From: Ophiura sarsii
Taxonomy: Eukaryota; Echinodermata; Ophiuroidea; Amphilepidida; Ophiuridae
NCBI GenBank assembly: GCA_035610835.1
Contig: CM069442.1
Span: forward strand, 27,977,798-28,041,797
Direction of reading: 5' to 3'
DNA length: 64,000 nt
Part shown: one piece after another, positions 38,601-44,843 of the stretch
Position numbering within the stretch: position 1 is the first letter of the stretch
Layout: every line of letters begins with the position of its first letter
Position numbers and translations under genes: made by a program
Notes under the pieces: model-generated
Told to the model about the DNA's origin: nothing
The model's database searches: none
Seen by the model: the letters and a program-made list of their open reading frames with translations, nothing else

Positions 38601-41600
38601 TTATATCACCACACTGACCCCATTGTCAAAATTGGTTTACAAGTGAACAGATCATCACTGATTTTGATGACTATTTTAAGGGCTTGTTTGTTTCAAAATT
38701 GACAGTTTTATATATTTGAGTTCATTCTAATATGTTTCGCATAAATTAATGTAATTTTCCCCAAGAATTTTTCACAATTTTCAAGATTGTTGAGTGCTAC
38801 TGACTGTTTTGCTGAATCAGGACATATTCATTTATTGACCTAGCAGTTGCTCAACCCTATCACCGACAACCAGACCTAGTATTATAGAGTAAATCTTTTG
38901 AAATGCTCCTGGATATAGTGATAACCATCTCATATGGTTTTAATATCCGAGAAAATTGTTTCAGGCTATTTTTTTAAGCTCAATAACTATTTTGGTAAGT
39001 CACGCTTTAAGGCCGTACAAAAACAAAATACAAAAAAAGGTTTAGTTATACCAGAATTTTGATATCTTACTGAAATATTAGATATGAAACAAACAAAAAA
39101 CAAAAAAATTCCTTTCTTTCAGAATTGGGACATTCTTTATTTGAAGATTTTCATCATGTATACTCTCGCTTCACACTTCTGAACATTATTTAATATCTTA
39201 AGTTTGAAAATAAGGAAGTCTCTGTCATCATAATTAATAAGCCTTTTGATAAATAATTACCCAGCGTTTGACAGTCATCTAAATTGGCGGGTGGATAAAG
39301 GACAACCTCTCATTTACTTTAAATTTGTGACCAATCACATCAAAAAGGACATGCTGTCTGCAAACACAGTTCTGAGATAGAGGCCAATATATTTGGTGAA
39401 ATATAAAGGAACCAATTTAAAAAAAACCCGTTTCTTCAAATCATATCTTGTGATTACAAAGTTTGATAACATTCAACTTGGTATCATTTCAAAGCTTAAA
39501 ATGTACTCCTCTTTCAATTCATACCAATAACTCAGATTTGACTCGGGCCTCCAACACGTCCATCTTTTTAGACCTGTCCCTGTAGTAGACTGAGGAAAGC
39601 TGGGTACCATCTTTATATAGTTGGTTATCAATTAGAGCATCTGAGTGATATCAATCATGTCTGGTTTTAATATCCTGGAAGATTTAGTTTATTCAGGCTG
39701 TTTTCTTTATTTTTAATTATTGAAAAAAGTGCTATGGGTATATCTTTTATATAAAGGTTATCATGTAGGTCTGTATCTGTTCACACACCTAACGGACCCC
39801 AATGGAAATAAGCTTCAATCGAGGTTTTCTTGAGCTATCGAGGGTCGTAAGGTCCAAATAAATAATTCAAATTCAAAAAGATGTTTTATTTTTTCACTAT
39901 CCATCTAGACGATAACTCTATTACATATAGGTTATCAACAAGAACATGGCATGTTATATTATAGATAGCATGTCTGATTATGTGGTAATACCCCTGTGGG
40001 GTTATTATTACTCAGTCGACAATTTATGATCCGATATTATTATTTACTTTCCGTTAAAGCGTACACGACAAACAGGCCATGGGGATGTTTTGTATATGAT
40101 CAAATATTGTTGTTTTATTTCCATTAAGGGTTTTGTCTGTTTACTCTATCCCATGTTTTGTGCATTATGTTGTCAATATATTTGTGTGTGACATATTGCC
40201 CGGTACAGGATTGCTGCCACATGTAGGTATTCAAAAGTCTGTGGCTGAATATCCAACAAAAATTCATATACTCTTAGTAGTTACGAACCAATCAAAGAGC
40301 AGGAAACTGAAATAAACAGAGTGCATTGAAGGTGTCTAATTTCATTCCGTGCGCGCGCCACACACTTTGTTTTGATTTGTTGTTCACGCAGCGCAGGTTT
40401 GCCAAGTTTTACTACGGGGGTGATGGAACTTGTTAACACATATTTATTCATCATTAAAGAGATTAATAAAAGTATGCACAAAATTGTACATTTTGAATTG
40501 CATTGTCGGGTATGAATTAGGTCAATACATGCGTATGTTGAGTTTCTCATAAAATTAGGTAAATAAATAATGCACTTGCCTAAATGTTGATATGCTTACA
40601 ACAGCACTTCCCCTACGGGATTGTGCCATTATTTACACACATCAACATCAGCATGCATGCATGTTGATATGTCTAAAAAACGCATTTACTGACCTATCAG
40701 TAAAACATTTAAGAATTTGAAGGTGCTCAACTTTTAGTCTGTTATTTACTTTTTCATGATTGGACAGGCACATGATATGTACCAATATAATTATGTTAAT
40801 ATCTCCTCTCCAAGAAATGTTGACCTACTGATAGGAACTAAAAGTAACTCGGGCCAAATATAACAGATGGGGTTGTTCTGATATCCACATTTCAGAAGTC
40901 TTTCTAAGTAATAGTTGCTGGTGGAATTTGTTCAACTCTGAAATTAGATTTAAGTGTGTTTTATTCAAATCACGTTATCACTTATGGATCTGTGACATTT
41001 CACATTCTTTCAGGACGCTTCTTCAAACTAAACAGGAGTGTCAGCCTTTATGAGCATAAACATGAGCCCTCATCCATTGGTGGCATCATTGTTAACAGCT
41101 GATTGTGTAGATGACCGAGTAGCAATAGGGCCCCTCATCTGTATTCATTAGCCCATCAATTTTATTCATATTTCCTCCTCCTTTATATAATACCTGATTC
41201 GAATGGGTTCTTCTTCTTATCAATCATGTGTCTGTAGTGTATGCAAATATTTGGCTGTACCAGCTATAAAACGGGAACAACATGTTCAGTGATTGATGAC
41301 ATAATCTTTTGTTTCAGAGTCTTTCTAGCAGCATCGGTGTACCTTTTTTGGGCCTATTTCTTGAATATATGTCGCAATTACTAAAGGGCAGCTAAAGATA
41401 CGGCTGTCCTGCACCAATACCTGAAATTATTGTTGTTGGCTCATCAAAGATGCTGTAAAACCATATCATATATCTTCGCATGCATTTAAATTTCGCTTAT
41501 TTCGCGAAGAGCACTTACTCAAAAAGAGTTCATGCCGTGAATATTACCAATCTACCTTGTAGCAGTACATTGCAAAGTTACACAATGTAATGTAACTCCA

Positions 41601-44600
41601 AAGTTTACATTCGCGAAAAAGTTCATGCAGTGAATTAGGCTGATTCGTGAAATTTTTAAACTCTTACACATTTCTGGTTTTACAGTAGCCTGCTTCTGAT
41701 GGAGTATTTATTTAGCAGTGTTCTACTTAAGGCCAAAAAATAATAATTGTTTGTTTGTCCATTGAGGGTCCTCAAAAGGTAGAATCGGTAGGTCAGATTT
41801 TTTTGTTTTTGCTAGTGGTTGTTCTGGCCCAGTCCTAGCCAGTACACCGAATTCTGAACCGTGTCAGATCTTTTGGATGACCCCATACTTGACCCAAAAT
41901 TCACATTATACTATAGCATGGTGTGGGCCCGTGGGGTCATATGAGAGGTAACATGGGGGTCAATTAAGGTCATACGTGACTTTGAAAAAAATTCTACAAT
42001 TAGAAAAAGACAAAAGTTACACGGTCGGGACTAAAGTACGGACATGGACAAACAACTCTTTTTTTGGGGGGGGGGGGGCCTAATGTATTGCCTTGGAGAA
42101 TAAATATTTATAACTTTTTATTTTTAAGCTTGAAGCTCACTATTCTTGGCTATATACTTAGATCTGACTGTGGATAAAGTGCAATGTATATATATGCGCT
42201 GATATAGCCTTGGGATTAGACCTGGCGGTGGAAGGTATTTTGGGATGCACTATGTTACAGTGTTCGTTGGAAGTTGAGTATCCTTTTCTGAGGTTGGAGT
42301 TATGTTGCACAAACTTTCAAAGGTGAAAACATGCAGAGAAACCAATTGTACTGAATTCTGGGTAAAACGCCGGCCAAAGGACAAGCCTACTATAATTACC
42401 AACCAAGACAATGTATAAAATGGGAATTTTGAATTATGACATTTGTTTGTTTGTTATGTTTAATTTTTTTAATTTTTTTAATTTTTTTTTTTTTTAGACT
42501 GACCAGCTAAGTGGCCATGAAGGCAAGGTTGAATCATTGGAGCATGATTTAGATGACCACAGAAGCTACCCACCAGAGAAAGGCGCTAGGGTTATAGTGT
42601 TGAAAGATTACAGAACTAAACAAGAATTCTTAGAATATGAGGTACGTAACAAATGTTATTAGGGCGTAAAAAAAACCACATCTGTTCTACGGATTCGACC
42701 AACCCCTTTATTGTTTTGAATCTTCAAAACAAACAAAATGGATGAAACAATTTTGGATTCCTTTTTTAGTTGAAATTATTTGAAATGAAAGTTAATAATT
42801 TTTTGACAATTTACAAACCTTTTCACAAATTTGTTGACCCCCATAAAAAAACTAACCAATGACCGACCCAACCTGCTCGTTTGCTCTTAGAACAGGGTTT
42901 TATTTTAGTCGTCTGAGTATGATTTATATGACTACAAGTGTTACCCTCAATGAAGGGTGCATATAGGTTACAGTGCTGTTTATTACAGAGCCAAACAAGA
43001 ATTCTTGGAATATGAGGTAGGTTGAACATAGAGGGAGACATTGTTCCGAAAGACTGCAAAATTCTGGTCAGATGGATCAATGTGTCTCTGGCCCCTTCAA
43101 TCAAAATACAAATATATCACCCAAAGACAACAATCACAATCCCGCAATCCTTATAATACATCGTGGTGGGGGGGGGGGGGGGGGATGACACCTTTCTACT
43201 CTAAACTGGTTCACATATGTTACCCAACTTGACTTAGTCAAATTTATAAAAAGTCTATTGATTTGTTAATAAAAACAAAACTTTAAATGGCCATAACTTG
43301 ATGATTTGTATTTGATATTTATGGACAAAGTGATTTTCAATAATCCATAGCTTTGGTTAGAAATGACAGACCCTTTTTTTGAATTTTTGTTTATTTGATT
43401 ATTTTTCAGAATAAAAAAAAGAAGAACAAAATTGTTTTGTTTTTGAATATAATGTTTTGGGGAAAATTTGAAATATTAGATTTGTTTAATTTAGAGGTCG
43501 GTTTGCCCGTTGTACAGAGTTTGTTTTTTCGCTGCCTAAGGCTCTTTTAAGAGCCTTAAAAGCAATATCACAGTACTCATTAAATATGCAGGCTGCATTA
43601 CACCATACAGATCCGATGTATGCTCCTGGGTGAAATTGACCCCAATTATAGAAAGTATGTCAGGTTAATATGATATTAATTATTAATCTGATCATTATTC
43701 AATTCACTTGCAGAATTGGAATGAGTTGTATAATGAACCTGTTACGTGTACAATGATGAGACAATTTATAGTCTCGGGAGGCCGCTCAGATATAAATTTA
43801 TAGGCATGACCGAGTATGTGAATTAAAGATGTTTTTCCAAACACAATATGAGTACCTCATTCCATCAGAATTACAATGTGACAGAGTGTATTTCAGTAGG
43901 CTAAGCTTTTTTTCAGGAGTGTGACTCTTATTTGCTGTTAATATGTGTGCTTAATTCGTTAAAAGAACAATCAAGACATTGAAATGTAATTACTGCCTAT
44001 CATAGAATATGCACTGGTATTATAAGCGGACTATAGGTGGGATGAAATTCACTCTTTGCCCAGTTCGCCATTTGAAAGGAGAGCCTCGAACTGGTACCGC
44101 ATTGAATGGGACTATTCCATAACATTATGTAAATAGTTTGACTCTCTCTGCACCATATGACTGGTCATGCAGTGAGACATTGTGAAATAATGCAACACTT
44201 TCATTCGATCTGTTTCCATCCAGTTTGAGGCTCTCTGCAAAGAGCTAACACATAGTGGAGTTCAGTGCTAAAGGTATATAGAAATGTGCGAGTAGAATTT
44301 AAGGAAAAATGTTTTGGTGAAACTTTTCACTTTGTGTTAACACTTTCCACATGGTATTAGTTTTACCTTATACAAAACAGATTTTGCAGAAACCTTTTCC
44401 AACTTTCAAGGTCTATCTCAAGGATTACAGAACCAATGTTTGTACTTATTTCAGTGCATTTCTCATGATGATTCCAGATATGGTTATGGAATTCAATAAT
44501 TGTGACATTTTGAAACATTTTGTGAAATGTTGTTATGTCACGTGCAAAGTGTTGATTAACGAGTTTGTTATCGTTCCATTTCATTGTGCAGTTAACCAGA

Positions 44601-44843
44601 TTCAAGGCGTACGTCTATCTCCTCCAATCACAACCCACGATGCCCATCGGTAAATTCTCGCTGGATGAAGTCATGCCGAATTCCAGTGCCAAACCGCCGC
44701 TCGGTGTACCCTCCTCAACGAGCACGGAGGTCGACGCACAAGGACAAGCAAAGGTATACCGAAGTTTTTCAAATCGTTACAGTTATAAAATGGCGATCTA
44801 TAACAGCAATAGTGGAGTACTGGAATCCGCTCCCACCTATTGA
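8062..44843 (+). CDS. PSD: PSD/EFA6-family Arf6 exchange factor, 3' part of gene (7 exons)
   Basis: Join 8062-8283, 12532-12613, 17058-17128, 34760-34911, 37245-37389, 42498-42641, 44592-44843: 1068 nt, 355 residues plus a stop. EFA6 proteins load GTP on Arf6 at the plasma membrane, linking endocytic recycling and cortical actin. Residues 1-50 are the end of the Sec7 domain, with the family signature NIGRKM and ALYQSIK..PLEWA. Residues 83-194 are the PH domain, which in this family binds PIP2; they include GKRGWKMYYATLKG. Residues 200-224 hold PPLPAAVGSQKGFKRPLLP, a hallmark of PSD proteins. Residues 225-300 are the conserved helical region with HRSYPP. All six introns start GT, end AG and preserve the frame. 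The catalytic Sec7 part is not in the window. The match to vertebrate PSD proteins is family knowledge; the exact paralogue cannot be stated, as invertebrates usually have one. Confidence 0.93.
8610..8680. repeat. Cluster of GCGAGAATCC palindromes
   Basis: 8610-8633 is an inverted repeat (GCGAGAATCCA, AA, TGGATTCTCGC). 8645-8666 is a perfect 22-bp palindrome with the same arms joined at CCATGG. A further arm lies at 8670-8680. A related palindrome occurs at 61159-61202. Confidence 0.95.
9316..9475. mobile_element. Small MITE with ACCAGAATCATGG ends
   Basis: TTTACCAGAATCATGGCGGA at the left is matched by ACCATGATTCTGGTGAA at the right, in inverted orientation, 160 bp apart. Confidence 0.6.
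10013..10085 (+). mobile_element. tRNA-like sequence, probable SINE head
   Basis: A box TTAGCTCAGTTGGATAGGCC and B box AGGTTTGATCCCGG are spaced as in a tRNA, but the acceptor and anticodon stems do not pair well. A short unrelated tail with T runs follows. It is a decayed tRNA-derived element, or possibly a tRNA pseudogene. Confidence 0.6.
10781..11393. mobile_element. Foldback element with arms of about 130-150 bp
   Basis: The left arm starts TAGAGAATTCTTTGCATAC and the right arm ends CAAAGAATTCTCTA. The similarity continues inward through GTAGCTTCATCAGACTGGCAA and its complement. A TA flanks both sides. The arms also contain the hammerhead-like motif CTGATGA...GAAAC. A separate MITE sits in the centre. 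Confidence 0.85.
11029..11240. mobile_element. MITE, family 5 (AAATTGGC / CTTCTGTATTCATTC), copy 1, nested
   Basis: It shares ATTATGGCC, GCGTCA and CTTCTGTATTCATTCGCTGC with the copies at 21705-21927 and 33231-33462. Its ends (AGATCCAAATTGGC and TAGCCAATTAGG...GGTCAAACTA) are degraded. It lies between the arms of the foldback element. Confidence 0.75.
12312..12384 (-). mobile_element. tRNA-like sequence, minus strand
   Basis: On the minus strand, an A box (GTGGCACAATCAGGTAG) and a B box (CCGGGTTTGTTTCCCCGG) lie at tRNA spacing, and CCGGG/CCCGG makes a T stem. The anticodon stem is poor. It is most likely a SINE head or tRNA pseudogene, ending about 150 bp before exon 2. Confidence 0.55.
12532..12613 (+). 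CDS. PSD: PSD exon 2: start of the PH domain
   Basis: 27 codons plus one base; enters in phase 0 and leaves in phase 1. Acceptor TATATTTTTCAG and donor AAAA|GTAAGT. The encoded VQNDPNAPVYIKGYIMRKC matches the first beta strand of the PSD-type PH domain (family pattern DPNA.VYK.G...RK). The split codon ACC (Thr) is completed by exon 3, giving the G-R-K-T turn. Confidence 0.93.
13214..13677. mobile_element. MITE, family 4 (GGGCCGTATTCTCGTA), copy 1
   Basis: Ends GGGCTGTATTCTCGTAC and GTACGAGAATACGGCCC, flanked by AAT on both sides (3-bp target duplication). The interior resembles the copy at 54657-55074 in reverse, for example GGCACAGTTGAGTAATCATT. Ends and 3-bp duplication are like PIF/Harbinger elements, which is inference. 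Confidence 0.85.
13930..15644. mobile_element. Long-arm inverted-repeat element holding an RT fragment
   Basis: The left end CAGAGTGTCCCAGAAAAC and the right end GTTTTCTGGGACACGCTG are inverted. Homology of the arms can be followed for about 200 bp inward, to GTATGTCACAAACC at about 14110 and GGTTTCTGACATAACC at about 15455. TA follows the right end; the left flank is GA after TATA. CAGRGTGTCCCA ends are typical of mariner-type elements. The centre is a non-LTR reverse transcriptase fragment. Confidence 0.75.
14244..15276 (+). pseudogene. Broken reverse transcriptase of a non-LTR retrotransposon
   Basis: Translated pieces show IDFKKAFDTL, GVLQGDILAPYLF, LDFADDI (the catalytic FADD box), KYLGAWMNSTEKDI, LLYGCETWTVT, RMLRSVFDINW and IRERRARFAGHC, in the usual order for the RT palm, thumb and C-terminus of a LINE-type element. 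It is dead: there is a TGA at 14337-14339, a frameshift near 14590 just before FADD, and a TAA at 14920-14922. The 5' part (endonuclease and the first RT motifs) is missing. The clade (RTE-like or related) is a guess. These elements copy RNA into DNA at a nicked target. Confidence 0.9.
16075..16525. mobile_element. MITE with perfect 30-bp inverted ends (CGTCAGCCTGCTTCGATAAT)
   Basis: The left end CGTCAGCCTGCTTCGATAAT continues as TGCCTAACTCA, and its exact complement ends at 16525. ATAT flanks both sides. The core, about 16150-16385, matches the element at 22074-22332 in reverse, for example CCTCAATTGGCGT and GAACACAGCCATACAATAAT. Confidence 0.9.
17058..17128 (+). CDS. PSD: PSD exon 3: PH domain core
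   Basis: 71 nt: two bases completing a Thr codon, then 23 codons, leaving in phase 0. Acceptor TCTCTTCATACAG and donor AAG|GTAGGT. It encodes ARGKRGWKMYYATLKGLILYLHK, the beta2-beta4 part of the PH domain. The basic KRGWK patch and the following Tyr-Tyr are the phosphoinositide-facing elements in this family. Confidence 0.94.
17171..17190. repeat. (TAGG)n microsatellite
   Basis: Five TAGG units, 43 bp after the exon 3 donor site. Confidence 0.9.
17565..17802. repeat. Poly-C (36) and poly-G (22) tracts 180 bp apart
   Basis: 36 uninterrupted C at 17565-17600 and 22 uninterrupted G at 17781-17802. Between them, CAAATGAGGACC occurs twice. The tract lengths may be affected by sequencing. Confidence 0.9.
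18181..18407 (+). mobile_element. TTAA MITE, family 1, copy 3
   Basis: Flanked by TTAA on both sides (18177-18180, 18408-18411). The left end is CACTTTTCACGCGG; the right end is degraded (CATATAGCAAGTG). The GTCTGCAGAC palindrome lies near the right end, so the orientation is opposite to copies 1, 2 and 8. Confidence 0.88.
18850..19084 (+). mobile_element. TTAA MITE, family 1, copy 4
   Basis: TTAA precedes it at 18846-18849 and TTTTAA follows. The right end CCGCGTGGAAAGTG is intact; the left is CTCTTTCCACACAG. Confidence 0.87.
19132..19358. mobile_element. Mariner-like MITE (CACTGAGCCAAAA ends)
   Basis: Left CACTGAGCCAAAAAAGAAC and right GTTTCTTTTGGCTCAGTG, with TA on both sides. The arms continue to the inner match AATTTTAACAGATCACC. 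No transposase. Confidence 0.88.
19632..19938. mobile_element. MITE with GATAGGGAA...GCGCTAT ends
   Basis: GATAGGGAATTTGCGCTAT at the left and ATAGCACATTTTCCCTATC at the right are inverted. The interior is rich in G/T-flanked GTGC words. Confidence 0.65.
21705..21927. mobile_element. MITE, family 5, copy 2
   Basis: Left end CTATAGTTTAATCAGTTCC and right end GAAACTGATTGAACTATAG, inverted. The interior shares CTTCTGTATTCATTCGCTGC with the other two copies. Confidence 0.85.
22040..22544 (+). mobile_element. TTAA MITE, family 1, copy 5, interrupted
   Basis: TTAA flanks both ends (22036-22039, 22545-22548). The element is split after GGTTTTACC by a 259-bp MITE. Without that insert it would be about 245 bp, the family length. 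Confidence 0.9.
22074..22332. mobile_element. MITE with AAGAGCT...AAAAGGG ends nested in family 1 copy 5
   Basis: Left AAGAGCTATTTTGCAAAAGG and right CCCTTTTACAAAACAGCTCTT are inverted. The flanks CAATATA and CATATA are a 6-7 bp target duplication, because uninterrupted family 1 copies read ACCATATACAAA once at this site. The core is the reverse of the core of the element at 16075. Confidence 0.9.
22560..24030. repeat. Satellite-like array, about 180-200 bp period
   Basis: About eight diverged units anchored on CTTCCCTYTRGTCATATGT (near 22572, 22750, 22888, 23070, 23262, 23466, 23727 and 23922). Each is followed by ACTRYGCCAACATGAATATC, AGTCAAGCGACTA and AACATCACAAGATGTTC. Spacing ranges from 138 to 261 bp. 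Minus-strand frames across it (22941-23228, 23180-23413) are repeats of one another with no known domain. Confidence 0.88.
24941..25140. mobile_element. Palindrome-ended MITE (TACTGTAAAAGTG), CpG-rich
   Basis: TACTGTAAAAGTGTAAATG at the left and CATTTATTTTCGCG...CCACTTTACAGTA at the right are inverted. The interior has many CGCG words (TTCGCGCG, TTTTCGCG), unlike the surrounding AT-rich intron. Confidence 0.8.
26931..26962. mobile_element. Solitary end of family 6 (TGTGATGCGATC)
   Basis: TATTCCGACTCATACCGC then TTGATCGCATCACA matches the right end of the element at 53710-53961. No partner end was found nearby. Confidence 0.55.
27406..27710. mobile_element. MITE with TGTGCTGCCCTCAAG ends and GGTCGGTCGG
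   Basis: The left TGTGCTGCCCTCAAGTGAC and the right GGTCGCTAAGGGCAACACA are inverted. Inner GGTCGGTCGGTCAG resembles family 8. Confidence 0.55.
28311..28961 (-). mobile_element. Mariner-like MITE, family 2 (CAGGGTGAGTCAAAAA), copy 1
   Basis: 651 bp, TA on both sides. Ends CAGGGTGAGTCAAAAACACT and TTTTTTGACTCACCCTG. The arms extend about 80 bp, through AATAGTGGAAAGA and GTTTTCAAAAT. The interior is the reverse of the next copy. No transposase frame. Confidence 0.9.
29327..29968 (+). mobile_element. Mariner-like MITE, family 2, copy 2
   Basis: 642 bp, TA on both sides (29325-29326, 29969-29970). Same ends as the previous copy, from which it is separated by 365 bp. Its interior is in the opposite orientation. 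Confidence 0.9.
31150..31400. repeat. Degenerate short repeat (GGTCTATTTT)
   Basis: The phrase GGTCTATTTT with AAATCCCTAA / GGGTA recurs about five times at 30-45 bp spacing. No clear ends. Confidence 0.5.
31925..32265. mobile_element. Inverted-repeat element with a tandem TCCGCGA interior
   Basis: CATGATCGTTCCA at the left and TGGAACGATCATG at the right. Between them, blocks of AAGGGGTGTTTTTTGAAGC followed by TGTCCGCGA or TGTCCTCG repeat about every 45-60 bp. The long frame across it (32039-32467) is a by-product of the repeat. Confidence 0.75.
32808..33028. mobile_element. MITE, family 3 (CTGTAAAACCAGAAATG), copy 1
   Basis: Ends CTGTAAAACCAGAAATGTCC and ACATTTCTGGTTTTACAG. The interior ACCAATCTACCTTG...GCAGTACATTGCAAAGTTAC is shared with copies at 41453 and 59526. 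Confidence 0.9.
33231..33462. mobile_element. MITE, family 5, copy 3
   Basis: Left ATAGTATAATCAGTTTAAAT followed by TGGCGAGAAA, and right TTTGCCAATTTGGATTTG then ATCAAACTATAG. The CTTCTGTATTCATTC core is present. Confidence 0.85.
33477..33689. mobile_element. Palindrome-ended MITE (TACTGTATAAGTGG)
   Basis: TACTGTATAAGTGGTAATTT and AAATACCACGTATACAGTA are inverted. The first bases match the element at 24941. It begins only 14 bp after the family 5 element. Confidence 0.75.
34066..34308 (+). mobile_element. TTAA MITE, family 1, copy 6
   Basis: CACTTTCCACGCGG to CCGCGTAGAAAGTG. The right flank is TTAA and the left is TTTA. It lies about 450 bp upstream of exon 4. Confidence 0.88.
34760..34911 (+). 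CDS. PSD: PSD exon 4: PH domain, middle
   Basis: 50 codons plus two bases, entering in phase 0 and leaving in phase 2. Acceptor TTCTTTTCATAG and donor CCT|GTAAGT. LHHSLAARVPDYSKRPHVF aligns with the family pattern VHHALA.KATDY.KKP.VF, and SWKEYLIQC with the strand before the last helix. A second acceptor-like CATCAG ends at 34777, 18 nt downstream and in frame, so the first six residues (SEISHQ) may be optional. Confidence 0.9.
35582..35849. mobile_element. Mariner-like MITE (CAGGGTGAATCAAAATATTC)
   Basis: 268 bp with TA on both sides. The right end is GAATATTTTGACTAACCCTG, and the arms continue into AGGTCCC / GGGACCT. Related in ends to family 2, but the interior differs. Confidence 0.9.
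36848..37104. mobile_element. MITE, family 7 (TGTGACCCATCACA), copy 2
   Basis: Left TGTGACCCATCACATCAAAA and right CAATGTAATGGGTCACA are inverted, with TA flanks. The interior matches 4272-4495. Another left end only, diverged, is seen near 39326. The right end is about 140 bp before exon 5. Confidence 0.85.
37245..37389 (+). CDS. PSD: PSD exon 5: end of PH domain and PSD signature
   Basis: One base plus 48 codons, leaving in phase 0. Acceptor TTTTCCTTCACAG and donor TTG|GTAAGT. DTQDLQNWMQAFNLASAV is the C-terminal PH helix with its conserved Trp. SAPPLPAAVGSQKGFKRPLL is close to the most conserved tract of all PSD proteins. Confidence 0.96.
37760..40665. repeat. Inverted arms 2.8 kb apart (AATGGCAC...CCGTAGGG)
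   Basis: About 60 bp at 37760-37820, including AATGTTGATG, AATAATGGCAC and CCCCGTAGGGAAGTGCT, recurs inverted at 40605-40665. They may be the ends of one 2.9-kb element or two solitary ends. No transposase frame was recognised between them. Confidence 0.6.
41453..41685. mobile_element. MITE, family 3, copy 2
   Basis: CTGTAAAACCATATCATATA at the left is diverged. The right end ACACATTTCTGGTTTTACAG is intact, and the core ACCAATCTACCTTG is shared with the other copies. Confidence 0.85.
42498..42641 (+). CDS. PSD: PSD exon 6: conserved helical region
   Basis: 48 codons, phase 0 on both sides. Acceptor T-run then TTTAG; donor GAG|GTACGT. It encodes HEGKVESLEHDLDDHRSYPP followed by EKGARVIVLKDYRTKQEFLEYE. 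In PSD proteins this region (a heptad-like helix, then HRSYPP) follows the PH domain and precedes the C-terminal coiled coil. A decayed copy lies at 42915-43016. Confidence 0.94.
42659..42914. mobile_element. MITE, family 8 (TTAGGCGACAAAAA...CTGTTCTA), copy 1
   Basis: The left TTAGGGCGTAAAAAAAACC then CTGTTCTAC is matched by AGAACAGGGTTTTATTTTAG followed by TCGTC at the right. GACCGACCC occurs inside, as in the copies at 54032, 55280 and 58883. It starts 17 bp after the exon 6 donor and directly abuts the exon relic. Confidence 0.8.
42915..43016 (+). pseudogene. Decayed duplicate of PSD exon 6
   Basis: 34 codons align one to one, without indels, with the last 34 codons of exon 6. Shared blocks include TATGATTTA and AAACAAGAATTCTTGGAATA then TGAG. 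It is followed by GTAGGT, a good donor. An in-frame TGA at 42951-42953 replaces the position after the second Pro of HRSYPP. Upstream, TTTTATTTTAG at 42898-42908 can act as an acceptor in the right phase, although those bases belong to the MITE end. Inclusion would truncate the protein. Confidence 0.85.
44341..44551 (+). mobile_element. TTAA MITE, family 1, copy 7
   Basis: The left TTAA (44337-44340) and CACTTTCCACATGG are intact. The right end is degraded to CACGTGCAAAGTG, and the CTGCAG palindrome is lost. It ends 40 bp upstream of exon 7. Confidence 0.85.
44592..44843 (+). CDS. PSD: PSD exon 7: C-terminal exon with stop
   Basis: Acceptor TTTCATTGTGCAG, phase 0, 83 codons and TGA at 44841-44843. 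The start LTRFKAYVYLL matches the family pattern KTRYE.YV.LL at the same position. Near the end, AKVYRSFSNR resembles the C-terminal AKVKRNVSER of vertebrate PSD proteins, which supports reading through to the TGA. Against this, AAAG|GTATAC at 44754 could be a weak donor, and coding might then continue elsewhere. Up to 44753 the exon is certain; the last 29 residues are less so. Confidence 0.82.
   Translation, partial: LTRFKAYVYLLQSQPTMPIGKFSLDEVMPNSSAKPPLGVPSSTSTEVDAQGQAKVYRSFSNRYSYKMAIYNSNSGVLESAPTY

Larger units (their letters stand above)
37390..42497 (+). other. Intron 5 (5.1 kb)
   Basis: GTAAGT...T-rich tract, then TTTTTTAG. Contains a pair of inverted arms at 37760 and 40610, a family 3 MITE at 41453-41685, and a G run near 42067. 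The polypyrimidine tract before exon 6 is an almost pure T run. Confidence 0.85.
42642..44591 (+). other. Intron 6 (1.95 kb)
   Basis: GTACGT...TTCATTGTGCAG. Contains a family 8 MITE, the duplicated exon relic, a poly-G tract near 43167-43183, and a family 1 MITE ending 40 bp before exon 7. Confidence 0.85.

Noticed and set aside
39326..39450. A third family 7 element (GTGACCAATCACATC)
   Set aside because: Only a diverged left end is visible; the interior does not match the other two copies.
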